Source: a virus
DNA: 29,823 nucleotides
Virus record (IMG/VR): IMGVR_UViG_3300037137_002469
Location: 1 to 29,823 of that record
Direction: 5' to 3' (one strand)
Shown one piece after another: positions 18,647 through 26,389 of the stretch (within the stretch, counting starts at the first letter, position 1; every line of letters begins with the position of its first letter). The notes beneath the pieces are model-generated. The model worked only from the letters and a program-made list of their open reading frames with translations. It made no database searches and was not told the DNA's origin. The position numbers and the translations under genes were made by a program.

Positions 18647-18895
18647 CTACGCCTCCTTCGGTGGGTGCGGCGTGGTGAAGTGGACCCGCACCCTCTTCGT
18701 CGCCGTGTCGTGCGTGACGTTGGGGTCGATCACCGCCGTCTTCTGCAGCGCCTGCGCGATCAGGCTGAACGGCGCACCGGCCTTCTTGCTGTCCTCGATG
18801 TTCGCCCTCTCTGACGACTCGCAGATCGCGCACACCGTTCCCTGCGCCTTCAGCAGTGCCTCGATCACCTCTGCGAAGCTCTCGGTCTTGGCCAC
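18647..18895 (-). CDS. CxxC and helix-turn-helix-like small protein
   Basis: 82 residues from GTG 18895 (GAGAGG upstream). CAIC (22-25), followed by a helix and GAPFSLIAQAL, resembles the phage pattern C-x2-C, then RxxIE and GxxxxxIA, of small helix-turn-helix proteins. The end is basic and beta-like (TKRVRVHF). It opens the operon behind the 18896-19033 intergenic region and could be a regulator or terminase-like DNA binder; this is inference. Confidence 0.6.
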   Translation of the reverse strand: MAKTESFAEVIEALLKAQGTVCAICESSERANIEDSKKAGAPFSLIAQALQKTAVIDPNVTHDTATKRVRVHFTTPHPPKEA

Positions 18896-18902
18896 CGTTA
18901 CC

Positions 18903-18997
18903 GCCTCTCGCTCGTGGGAGCCATATTGTAACCCGGTGGCTGGCCCGCAGCGCTTCTTACACGGTCCTACCACCGGCCCTTATTGTGGCCAAGGGCC
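18903..18997 (-). promoter_or_regulatory. Junction between late and middle genes: hairpin and weak promoter signals
   Basis: In the 138-base gap 18896-19033 the minus strand holds GGCCCTT/AAGGGCC (18997-18991 and 18981-18975), a 7-bp hairpin whose loop and arm include GGCCACAATAAGGGC, close to the -10 region of the repeated promoter. Further on lies TACAAT (18930-18925) 30 bases before the GTG of the next gene. No T-run makes the hairpin a classical terminator. The 22-base-spaced box is absent. Confidence 0.35.
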
Positions 18998-19033
18998 CGG
19001 GAACGGATCGCGCTCCCGAGCCCTCGCCCTCTC

Positions 19034-19414
19034 TTACGCCTCGGTGCCCTTGGCCAGCGTCAGGAACGACAGCAGGCCCGAGCCCACCGCGGCAGCGGCC
19101 AGCCAGCCGACAGACCTGGCGGCGCTGACTGCCGCCGCGTTGGTCAGGTCGGCCACGGCCACGGTCGCGAGACCGGACCCGAACACCTGCAGCGCCTGCG
19201 CGACGGACTTGCCGAGCGGCGAGCTCGCCACGAGCCCGGCCACCGCCAGCACGTAGGCGGACGACGCCGCCACGAGCGAGGCGATGGTGCCGAGCACGAA
19301 GGCCTTCGCGTCACCGGCGGACCTGGTCCCGTTCAGGGCAGCTACGCCCACGGACACGACGGCCACCTCAGACGATGCGAACGTGCGAACGAAGCGCGTG
19401 AGTGCGCTCTTCAT
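19034..19414 (-). CDS. Multi-pass membrane protein, possible holin
   Basis: 126 residues from ATG 19414, behind GGAGGAGG. Ala/Val-rich hydrophobic segments lie near residues 14-28, 40-62, 70-90 and 95-118, with few charges. It is the last gene of the late operon, two genes from another small membrane protein and close to the endolysin, so a holin or co-holin role is plausible. An in-frame ATG seven codons upstream lacks a ribosome site. Confidence 0.6.
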   Translation of the reverse strand: MKSALTRFVRTFASSEVAVVSVGVAALNGTRSAGDAKAFVLGTIASLVAASSAYVLAVAGLVASSPLGKSVAQALQVFGSGLATVAVADLTNAAAVSAARSVGWLAAAAVGSGLLSFLTLAKGTEA

Positions 19415-19454
19415 GGGCTCCTCCTCCTGGGGCACGATCGGCCCCTCTAGGTCA

Positions 19455-19745
19455 TCATACCTTGGGCGGCCTCGGCGCGAGGAACGCGGAGAGCTTCTCG
19501 ATACCGTCGTGGACCTCGTCCCGGATAGACCGCGCCGCGCGCCGCTCCCAGCTGTCCTGCCGCAGACCCCAGCGCAGCGCCCGGGTCACGGCGACGACCG
19601 TCCCGGAGGCCAGTGCCAGCTGCGGCACCGGCGCCGGCGCCGTCATCACGAAGAGCACCGCGACGAGCGTGCCGAACCCGAGCAGCACCAGGACCACGGG
19701 CCTGCCCGCGTCGTCGCCGCTCGGGAGGATCGGTCTGCGCGCCAC
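19455..19745 (-). CDS. Small membrane protein, probable holin
   Basis: 96 residues from GTG 19745. Two hydrophobic segments (about residues 17-37 and 42-58) are followed by a charged cytoplasmic helix and a basic end, the usual class II holin plan. A nearly exact tandem repeat (GGTTCTAA twice) precedes the start. It lies in the lysis cassette behind the endolysin. Confidence 0.6.
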   Translation of the reverse strand: MARRPILPSGDDAGRPVVLVLLGFGTLVAVLFVMTAPAPVPQLALASGTVVAVTRALRWGLRQDSWERRAARSIRDEVHDGIEKLSAFLAPRPPKV

Positions 19746-19754
19746 CTTAGAACC

Positions 19755-20174
19755 TTAGAACCACTTCTCGGCGATGCCCACGTTCAGGACGACCATCAGG
19801 ACCATCAGGCCGCCGACGGCCATCCACATCCGCATCCTGACCCCGTCGAGACGCGTCGCAATGTGGCCCAGTCGCGCGTCGTGATCCGCCAGGTCCGTCG
19901 CGAGCTGGGCGGCGCGCGGCGCGACGTTGACCTCGATGATGCGTATGCGCTCGGTCAGCGCAATGAGGTCGTGCTCGGCCGCCTGCGCCTGCTTCGACCC
20001 GTTCAGCTCGAGGAGTCCGAGGCGCGCGCTCATGCTGTCCATGCGCGCGTCCATCTTGCTGTCGATCCTCTCGAGCATGGCCTCGATGCGCTCGAGGCGC
20101 TCGCGGGGCGATATGCCCGCGCCGCGCAGGCCGTCGTCCCTGTACGCCTCCGGCTCGCCCTCCACGCCAGTCAT
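19755..20174 (-). CDS. Coiled-coil protein with C-terminal membrane anchor
   Basis: 139 residues from ATG 20174 (ATGA overlap with the endolysin). Residues 24-105 are heptad-rich (RLERIEAMLERIDSKMDARM and following). One membrane segment lies at about 116-134 (MWMAVGGLMVLMVVLNVGI). This plan is typical of actinophage proteins next to the lysin and may act as holin, antiholin or spanin-like factor. Confidence 0.65.
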   Translation of the reverse strand: MTGVEGEPEAYRDDGLRGAGISPRERLERIEAMLERIDSKMDARMDSMSARLGLLELNGSKQAQAAEHDLIALTERIRIIEVNVAPRAAQLATDLADHDARLGHIATRLDGVRMRMWMAVGGLMVLMVVLNVGIAEKWF

Positions 20175-20821
20175 CCCCTGACCCCGCACGGCCCGAAGTA
20201 CTGCGGGCTTAGATCGACGTGCAGGTGGCTGTGGTAGTCCCCAGTGTACGCGTGCCAGCCCTGCCCGCGCGACCAGATTCTGTTCCTCGAGATGACGTGC
20301 TCGACGTGGAGCTCGTCCGCGTGCGCGACGACCCATGCCGCGACGGCATCCTGGTGCGCGAGCGAGTCGAAGAAGAAGTCCACGGCGTTGCCGTAGGAGT
20401 GCTGGCTCAGCTCGCTGGTTCCGGCTATGTCCTTGCAGACGTAGGAGCCCGCGTACCTGGGGCGGTACTGCGGGAACTCCTGCAGGATCGTCGAGTAGTA
20501 GACGTCGGCGCGGTCGTTGCCGTTGATGTCGATGACGTCGAGCGACGGCTGAACCTCCCTGGCGCGAAGAAGTGCCTCATCCGGGACGGTCGCGGAGTAC
20601 ACCCTCGAGAAGTCGCCGACAGAGCCTGTGGTGAGCTGCTTGCGCAGGCGCCTGAGCACCTCTGCGCGCGACCGCTCTGGGCCCGCATCGTCCTCGTTCC
20701 TTCGCAGCCTGAACGGGCCGCTGCCCTGCACGACTCGCGCGGCGGCGACGGTCATGACCCGCGCCATGCCAGCGGGGTTCGAGGGCTCTCCGCTCTTCCT
20801 GACGTAGACGAAGTGTCTCAC
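20171..20821 (-). CDS. M15/extensin-type zinc peptidase, probable endolysin
   Basis: 216 residues from GTG 20821 with AAAGGAGAGG upstream. SQHSYGNAVDFFFD (139-152; H141, D148) and HSHLHVDLSPQ (197-207; H201) form the zinc site of LAS-type D-Ala-D-Ala or L-Ala-D-Glu peptidases. The first 60 residues are Arg-rich and of no known domain; no LysM, SH3 or signal peptide is seen. It should cut peptidoglycan stem peptides at lysis, released by the membrane proteins encoded just after it. A role on the tail is a lesser possibility. Confidence 0.82.
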   Translation of the reverse strand: MRHFVYVRKSGEPSNPAGMARVMTVAAARVVQGSGPFRLRRNEDDAGPERSRAEVLRRLRKQLTTGSVGDFSRVYSATVPDEALLRAREVQPSLDVIDINGNDRADVYYSTILQEFPQYRPRYAGSYVCKDIAGTSELSQHSYGNAVDFFFDSLAHQDAVAAWVVAHADELHVEHVISRNRIWSRGQGWHAYTGDYHSHLHVDLSPQYFGPCGVRG

Positions 20822-20850
20822 GGCTTACCTCTCCTTTGTGTGCCCTCATT

Positions 20851-21921
20851 CTATCGGAGTTCCATCCCCCAGTGCGGACCGTCTGCCGGTGAGCTCACGG
20901 CCACCTCCCACAGCAGCCCGCCGAACATGCGCTGCACGCTCGCGTTCTGCCCCGCGGCCTCGAGAACGAGCCCGCCGATCTGGCGCTGCGGGGACGACGA
21001 GCCCGATACTTCCCATTGCTCGCTGCCGAACTGGCGGGCGGCCTCGGTGCTGGTCCTGGCATCGTAGTGGGCGACGACACGCGCGCCTGAGAGCGCGAAC
21101 GGGTACATCGCCACCTCGTCGATCCGGCCGTTGAAGAACTGGAAGCTGCCCGTGTCATGGCGACGGCCGATATAGAGGTTCTCGATGCCGGTCGGCGGCA
21201 CTCCAACGGTCGCTTGCGTCGCCTTCGAGACCTTGTCCACGAACAGTTCCAGCTGCGTGCCGTTCCACGTGCCGACGAGGTGGTGCCAGGTCTCTGGGGT
21301 GATGTCGTCTGCTGAGATGGCCTCGCGCCATACCCCGTTGTACCACCCGAACTTCGGCTTCAGCGTCGTCTGGTTCGTGCCGCCGTTGTAGAATCCAAGC
21401 GAATACCGAACGTTGTTGTCCCCGGAGAACGCCTCGCCTAAGACCGTGGCTCCAGGCGCGGTCACGCCGGACCCCACGTACACCCACGCCTCAAGGGTGA
21501 AGTTCCCGGCGAACTGCAGCTTGGCGGGGAGTGCCCCGATGTTCACGTACCCGGAGACGCCGTCGAGCAGCGGCGCCTTGTCGACCGCCCCGACCTGGCC
21601 GAGGGTGAAGCCGCCGGTGTAGGTGCCGTTGGCCGCAGGTGAGATGCCGAAGTCCTGGGCCGTTGTGCCGGACGTTTCATTCAACGGCCAGTATGCGCCC
21701 GGCAGATCAGCCAAGACCTCCGCAGCGTAGGACACGCTGCTGTACTTCTGCGGAAGGCCCATCGGTAGCCCGAGTCGACCTGCGCGCAACCGCGGCATCG
21801 GCCGGTCTGGGCTGAACAGGACGACGGGGGCCGCTGGGCTCTCATTCGGCGCCGGCAGCGGCGATGGCGGCGGAAGCGGCGGCGAGCCCGGGTTGCGCCC
21901 GCGCCGCGGTAGCGCCGGCAT
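20851..21921 (-). CDS. LamG-domain minor tail protein, adhesin-like
   Basis: 356 residues from ATG 21921. A Pro-rich N-terminus (about 9-40) leads to a LamG/concanavalin-like domain (about 65-290; DLPGAYWPLNETSG, FTLEAWVYVG, TWHHLVGTWNG, GRIDEVAMY). The C-terminus (293-345) holds three short repeats of about 17 residues (RQFGSEQWEV, RQIGGLVLEA, RMFGGLLWEV). The lectin-like domain suggests binding to host surface sugars. It is the last tail gene before the lysis cassette. Confidence 0.82.
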   Translation of the reverse strand: MPALPRRGRNPGSPPLPPPSPLPAPNESPAAPVVLFSPDRPMPRLRAGRLGLPMGLPQKYSSVSYAAEVLADLPGAYWPLNETSGTTAQDFGISPAANGTYTGGFTLGQVGAVDKAPLLDGVSGYVNIGALPAKLQFAGNFTLEAWVYVGSGVTAPGATVLGEAFSGDNNVRYSLGFYNGGTNQTTLKPKFGWYNGVWREAISADDITPETWHHLVGTWNGTQLELFVDKVSKATQATVGVPPTGIENLYIGRRHDTGSFQFFNGRIDEVAMYPFALSGARVVAHYDARTSTEAARQFGSEQWEVSGSSSPQRQIGGLVLEAAGQNASVQRMFGGLLWEVAVSSPADGPHWGMELR

Positions 21922-21922
21922 C

Positions 21923-23716
21923 CTACTTGACCTTCAGCCCGGATTGCGCAGAGTTCACGTCAGCGATCGTCCAGTCAGCAGGCCCGACCGGGTTCCGGTC
22001 GTAGACCTTGGTGTACTGCAACCACGAGCCAGCGGCAAGGCCGATGTCGGCGCCGGTGTCGGTCGTGACGCCAGACTTCAGGAGGAACGCGAACAGCCCG
22101 ACCCCCGCGTCCGACTTGCGCGCACGTGCCCACACCTGGACAGCTTGGACCGCATCGAACTCCGGCGGAAGGTTGTCCATGCCGTACAGGTCTAGATCGT
22201 TCACGGTGTTCTCCTGCACGAAGGCGTTGTCGTCCTCGTGGCTGGGCTGGTAGACGTCGTCGAAGCGCCAGGCGCCGGTGATGTTCGAGAACGTCGGTCC
22301 GCGCCGTTGCGATGTGTCGTCCAGCAGCTCGAAGTTTCGCCATGTCAGCGCGTAGAGCGTCTTGATACGAGCGGCCGTCAGCGTGCTCTGGATCACCGCG
22401 AACTCGCTCATCTTGCCGACGAACCGGTTCCAGTTTGCCGTGGCTTCTGGGTCGCGCCCCAGCAGGCAGCGGTCGCACACCAAGCCAGAGGCCATGGTGT
22501 GCGTCAGCGTCTGCGTCAACCAGCCGTCGATATACATCGAGACCAGCTTCGCGGAGTCGAACGTGACCGCCAGCATATGCCACTTGTTGTCGTCGACGGA
22601 GTACGGGAACTTGGCATTGAGGACGCTGAAGGTCTGGTTCCCGGTCCCGTCGGTCGCGCGCCACGACACTTCTATCCTACCCGGGGAGCTGCCTCCGGCG
22701 TCGTCCCTGACCCTGACCCGGAAGTGCGGGTCAACGTCCACTACGTCGTCCGCCCCGATGAGGGTGACGTTCTGCGTCGCGGTCTTGAACCAGAGCAGCA
22801 CGGTCAGCGGGGACGTGGCGGTGGCGAGCGCGAACGTCTGCGCGGGCAAGGTGATCTCGTCGTCCGACCCGTCGAAGTCCACCATGTTGTCGCCGGCGCG
22901 GATTCCCTCGAGCCCCGAGTCGGCACCGAGCGTCGGCGAGCCAACATAGGTGCCGTCGCGATTGTTCGGGCTGGCGTCGTTGGCGTTGGTACCGGCCGTC
23001 TCGTCCAGCTGCAGGTACATCCACGGCGCGTCTGCCAGGATCTCGGTGGCCAGGTCGTTGATAGAGGGGCGGTTGAGCTGAGTGGTGTCGCCGACGGCGT
23101 TGGGCCACAGGCCGATGACCTTGGTGTCACCGGGCCACGAGTTGTTCACCGCGCCAGCCACGCTGTTGCACACGAAGTCGTCGAAGTAGACGGTGTTGCC
23201 CAAGCCGTTGTGCGCCCACACGATGCGGTCCACGCTGGCAGCGAGACCGGCGTTCCGCGTGTCCAGGCCGGACAGGTCGAGGATCAGCTGACCGTTGAGC
23301 TTCACCTGGACGATGGCCCCAGCGTCGGCAATCGTGAAGTGGATCTCGACGTAGCTCCACACCGCGGTGGTGATGGCGTTGGGGGACGACGTGCCCAGCA
23401 GGGTGCTGGTCCCGCGCAGCGCCCGGATGAACCCAGTTGCGTTCCCGCCGTCGATGGTGAGATGGGTCGTGTTGTCCGAACCTCGAAACTGCACGGAGAA
23501 CTGGTCTATGGTGGTGCTGTACACACCGAACCCGATGTAGAACTCGCCGAGGTCGGCCCTGAGAAGGTCGATGCCGCCGTACCCCGCGCCGCTGGATCGG
23601 TTGGCGTACTTCGACCAGCTGCCTCGGGTGAACGCGCGCTGCGCCTCCCCAGAAGTGCCGTCGAGCTGGACCATCTTGTCGCCCTGTTCCCAGCCCAGTT
23701 GTGTGGTTCGTGCCAT
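21923..23716 (-). CDS. Large minor tail protein with LamG domain
   Basis: 597 residues from ATG 23716, behind a strong AAGGAGG. The first ~215 residues look like a jelly-roll (FSVQFRGSD, GFIRALRGTS, VYFDDFV). Residues 225-460 form a LamG domain (APWMYLQLDETAG, LTVLLWFKTA, KWHMLAVTFDSA, GKMSEFAVIQ) paralogous to that of the next gene. A third beta-rich domain ends the protein. The product is most likely a tail-tip or fibre protein that contacts the host. Confidence 0.8.
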   Translation of the reverse strand: MARTTQLGWEQGDKMVQLDGTSGEAQRAFTRGSWSKYANRSSGAGYGGIDLLRADLGEFYIGFGVYSTTIDQFSVQFRGSDNTTHLTIDGGNATGFIRALRGTSTLLGTSSPNAITTAVWSYVEIHFTIADAGAIVQVKLNGQLILDLSGLDTRNAGLAASVDRIVWAHNGLGNTVYFDDFVCNSVAGAVNNSWPGDTKVIGLWPNAVGDTTQLNRPSINDLATEILADAPWMYLQLDETAGTNANDASPNNRDGTYVGSPTLGADSGLEGIRAGDNMVDFDGSDDEITLPAQTFALATATSPLTVLLWFKTATQNVTLIGADDVVDVDPHFRVRVRDDAGGSSPGRIEVSWRATDGTGNQTFSVLNAKFPYSVDDNKWHMLAVTFDSAKLVSMYIDGWLTQTLTHTMASGLVCDRCLLGRDPEATANWNRFVGKMSEFAVIQSTLTAARIKTLYALTWRNFELLDDTSQRRGPTFSNITGAWRFDDVYQPSHEDDNAFVQENTVNDLDLYGMDNLPPEFDAVQAVQVWARARKSDAGVGLFAFLLKSGVTTDTGADIGLAAGSWLQYTKVYDRNPVGPADWTIADVNSAQSGLKVK

Positions 23717-23738
23717 TGTTTTCTGCCCTCCTTAGGAG

Positions 23739-25169
23739 CTACTGCGGAACCATCGTCAGGTGAACCACCAGGTCCGTGCCCGGCGCGGTCGACCCGACCT
23801 GGACGACCTTCACCGAGAGCGTGTCGCCCTTCGCGAAGAGCGTCTTGTTGAAGTCGGCCGTCCAGTTCACATCGGTGTGCGTGCCCGCGGCGATGATGAG
23901 CTTCGAGTCCGTCGCGAAGATGTTCTGGTGCGTGTCCTCGTTCGTCCCGTCATGCCAGACTATCTGAATGAGCATGTCGGCGCCCTGCGGACAGCCGTCG
24001 GCCGGGTGCGCCGCGATCGTGTGCTCGCCGCAGTGGGCGCGCGCCTGGATCGCCTTCAGGTCGTCGTGGCAGGTGTAGAGCTGCTGGTACGCCTGCGCGA
24101 CGACCGAGCCGGGCTTCGTCCACGTCGCGACGGTTTTCTCCAGCCTGCAGAAGGCCGCGTCTGGTACGCCGAGCGGGTCCGAGTTGCCGGGGTCGAGCTT
24201 AGCCGGTATCCACGCGGACTTGTCCCTGTCCGTGCTCACCGACCTGGCACGGCCATAGAACCCGTCCTGCCTGTCGGTCTTCGGGATCACGAAGCCCTTG
24301 CGCGACAGGTGGACGAACTTGTCGTGCTTGTAGATTGTGGTCGCGGTGCCCGACCCGCCGGACGTGACGTCGACCGGCGCGCCTCCCAGCGTCAGCGACA
24401 CCTTGAAGGTGGTCCCGGTCGGGCTGACGACGAAGTACCAGATGTTCTGCGCGAGCCCGCCGCCGAGGGACGCGCCGACCAGCTTCACCCGGTCGCCCGC
24501 GATGAGCAAGTGACCGCCCGACACGGTCAGGTTGTCGTCTGCCGCGGACGTGAACGCGTAGAGGTAGAAGTTGGAGTTGCGCGAAATCTGCGCCGCGAAG
24601 TGAGCGACCTTCTCGTCGAGGATGTCGTCGTCCAGCGTCTCGAGCGGGGGGTCCCAGTCCAGGATGATCTTGTCGTGCGCCTTCTCGAAGATGACGACGT
24701 TGCTCGGCGCCGGCGGCTCCTCGGGCCCGGGCGTGCCCATGTTCTGCCACGCCGTCCAGTCGGACTTGCAGCCGTTGAGTGCGACTGCGCGCACCCGCCA
24801 CCTGTACGCGAACTTCTTGTTGAGGTGCTTGACGATGAGGTGGTCCTGCGTGCCGGGGTCGTCGTCGAACTTCGCGCTGACGTTCCTGCGGACGTCGAGG
24901 AACCAGTTGACCTGGTCCGCGGAGTACTCCACGACCACCACGTAGTTGCGCAGCGTCAGCCTGAAGCCGGACGTGTCCTCGTGGACCTCGTCCCACCTCA
25001 TCTTCAGGCGAATCTTCAGGTGCCGCGCGCCGACCCGGTCGAAGGACGAGACCGGGTTCAGCGGAGCGATGGGCGGGCGGTCGCACGGCGACTTCCAGTG
25101 GCGCCTGTGCTTCTTCTCCGTGTCCTTCTGCCGGTTGTGCTGCGACTTGGGCTTGCGCGGCGCGCTCAT
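23739..25169 (-). CDS. Minor tail protein with fibronectin-III-like domains
   Basis: 476 residues from ATG 25169 (ATGA overlap). A Lys/Arg-rich first 30 residues is followed by an Fn3-like domain (about 32-150; YRWRVRAVALNGCKSDWTAW) and a second (about 152-330; PPAPSNVVIFEKAHDKIILD), with YGRARSVSTDRDKSAW as the closing strand. The last ~100 residues are a separate beta-rich domain. Fn3 modules are common on tail proteins and bind surfaces or shape the tip. Confidence 0.78.
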   Translation of the reverse strand: MSAPRKPKSQHNRQKDTEKKHRRHWKSPCDRPPIAPLNPVSSFDRVGARHLKIRLKMRWDEVHEDTSGFRLTLRNYVVVVEYSADQVNWFLDVRRNVSAKFDDDPGTQDHLIVKHLNKKFAYRWRVRAVALNGCKSDWTAWQNMGTPGPEEPPAPSNVVIFEKAHDKIILDWDPPLETLDDDILDEKVAHFAAQISRNSNFYLYAFTSAADDNLTVSGGHLLIAGDRVKLVGASLGGGLAQNIWYFVVSPTGTTFKVSLTLGGAPVDVTSGGSGTATTIYKHDKFVHLSRKGFVIPKTDRQDGFYGRARSVSTDRDKSAWIPAKLDPGNSDPLGVPDAAFCRLEKTVATWTKPGSVVAQAYQQLYTCHDDLKAIQARAHCGEHTIAAHPADGCPQGADMLIQIVWHDGTNEDTHQNIFATDSKLIIAAGTHTDVNWTADFNKTLFAKGDTLSVKVVQVGSTAPGTDLVVHLTMVPQ

Positions 25170-26389
25170 CGGTTCGTACCCCCCTGCCTGCCGATCTGCA
25201 CGAGCGGCTGGGCCTGCTGGGTTGGGCCCGGCGGCGGCGCCGGCGGCGGGGCCGGGATGCCGAAGGCCTGGCCGTCGACTGTCAGGACGACGACCTCGTA
25301 TCCCGGCGCGGAGACGGACACGTCGCGCCCGAGCACGCGGAAGGCCGCGGAGAAGTTGCCGAACCCGTCCGAGGGCCCGCGCGCAGTCGTCACCGTGATC
25401 GTGTCTCCGATGTTGTACGCGGTGAGCGTCGGCCCGGCCAGCGCGAGCGGGACGGCGAACCTCGGCTGCAGGCGCGGGGCCTTGGACTCGTCCAGCGCCT
25501 CCTGCGCCACGGCCAGCGCGTGCGCGTCGTCGTCGAAGTGCTGGACGTCGACCGAGTCCTGCAGCAGGCCGTAGATCGTCCTGGCAGCGTCGTCGTGAAC
25601 GGTCTGCACGAACGGCTCCGCGCAGTCCTGCTTCGACCCGACGGCAGACACCTCGGTGTTCAGGTCGGATGCGTCATCCTGGTAGCCGAAGTCAGTGATC
25701 CCCGACGAACCGTCGAAGGTCAGGCCCGGCGTCGAGCCGCGCTGCGGGCTCCAGAGCTGGAACGTCTTGTCGGGCAGCACCGCGAAGTCGAGCCCGTCCT
25801 TGGCAGAGGCCAGGTCCTCGATCGCGTCGGACACCTTGCGCTTCTCCTCCGTGCAGATGACTACGCGCCGCTCGGTCCCGGAGTTCTGCGCGTTGCTCCA
25901 GAACGTGATGCCCAGCCCGCCGTCCGTCTCGGCCTGCGTGCCGCCCGTCAGACCCGGCCCGCCGACGAGGTCGCGCACGATGTCGAACTGGTCACGCTTG
26001 TGGTTGGCGTACTGCGTCGTGGAGTAGTCCGTGCGCACCTCGCGGCGCGTCAGGTCCCAGTACCAGCTGCGCGCGACGAACCGCACCCACCAGCCCTGCA
26101 CGTCTGCGGTCCAGAGCTTGCCGCCCCAGACGAGCGTCCCGTTCCGGAAGAGGTGAATCTCGCGCTGCCCGACGGCGAAGTTCGACTTTGTGACCAGCGC
26201 GTGGTCGATCGGCAGGCTGAACTCCAGGGCGCCCGCGTCGTTCAGGACCTCGGACCACCGGAGTCCGACGGCTGCGGGCTGGACGCCAACGGTGCCGAGC
26301 ACGTTGTCGATGACCGTCGACCCGAGCCCCGTCGTGGATCTGGTCGCGAGCCGGAGGTTGTAGTCCGCGCCGAGCGCCGGCGCTACCAT
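25166..26389 (-). CDS. Tail-tip protein of the ReqiPepy6 Gp37-like family
   Basis: 407 residues from ATG 26389, overlapping the tape-measure stop by seven bases. LRWSEVLNDAGALEFSLPID, FRNGTLVWGGKLW and AVLPDKTFQLWSPQRG follow the pattern of the Gp37-like tail hub proteins found directly after the tape measure in actinophages. A Pro-rich stretch (PAPPPAPPPGPTQQAQP) ends the protein. It probably forms the baseplate hub at the end of the tail tube. Confidence 0.8.
   Translation of the reverse strand: MVAPALGADYNLRLATRSTTGLGSTVIDNVLGTVGVQPAAVGLRWSEVLNDAGALEFSLPIDHALVTKSNFAVGQREIHLFRNGTLVWGGKLWTADVQGWWVRFVARSWYWDLTRREVRTDYSTTQYANHKRDQFDIVRDLVGGPGLTGGTQAETDGGLGITFWSNAQNSGTERRVVICTEEKRKVSDAIEDLASAKDGLDFAVLPDKTFQLWSPQRGSTPGLTFDGSSGITDFGYQDDASDLNTEVSAVGSKQDCAEPFVQTVHDDAARTIYGLLQDSVDVQHFDDDAHALAVAQEALDESKAPRLQPRFAVPLALAGPTLTAYNIGDTITVTTARGPSDGFGNFSAAFRVLGRDVSVSAPGYEVVVLTVDGQAFGIPAPPPAPPPGPTQQAQPLVQIGRQGGTNR

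Noticed and set aside
18975-18997. Intrinsic terminator at the 7-bp hairpin
   Set aside because: No run of U follows the stem on the minus strand, so it is noted only as a hairpin.
19746-19762. Tandem 8-9-base repeat between two membrane-protein genes as an attachment site
   Set aside because: Only two short copies and no integrase in the window; most likely incidental.
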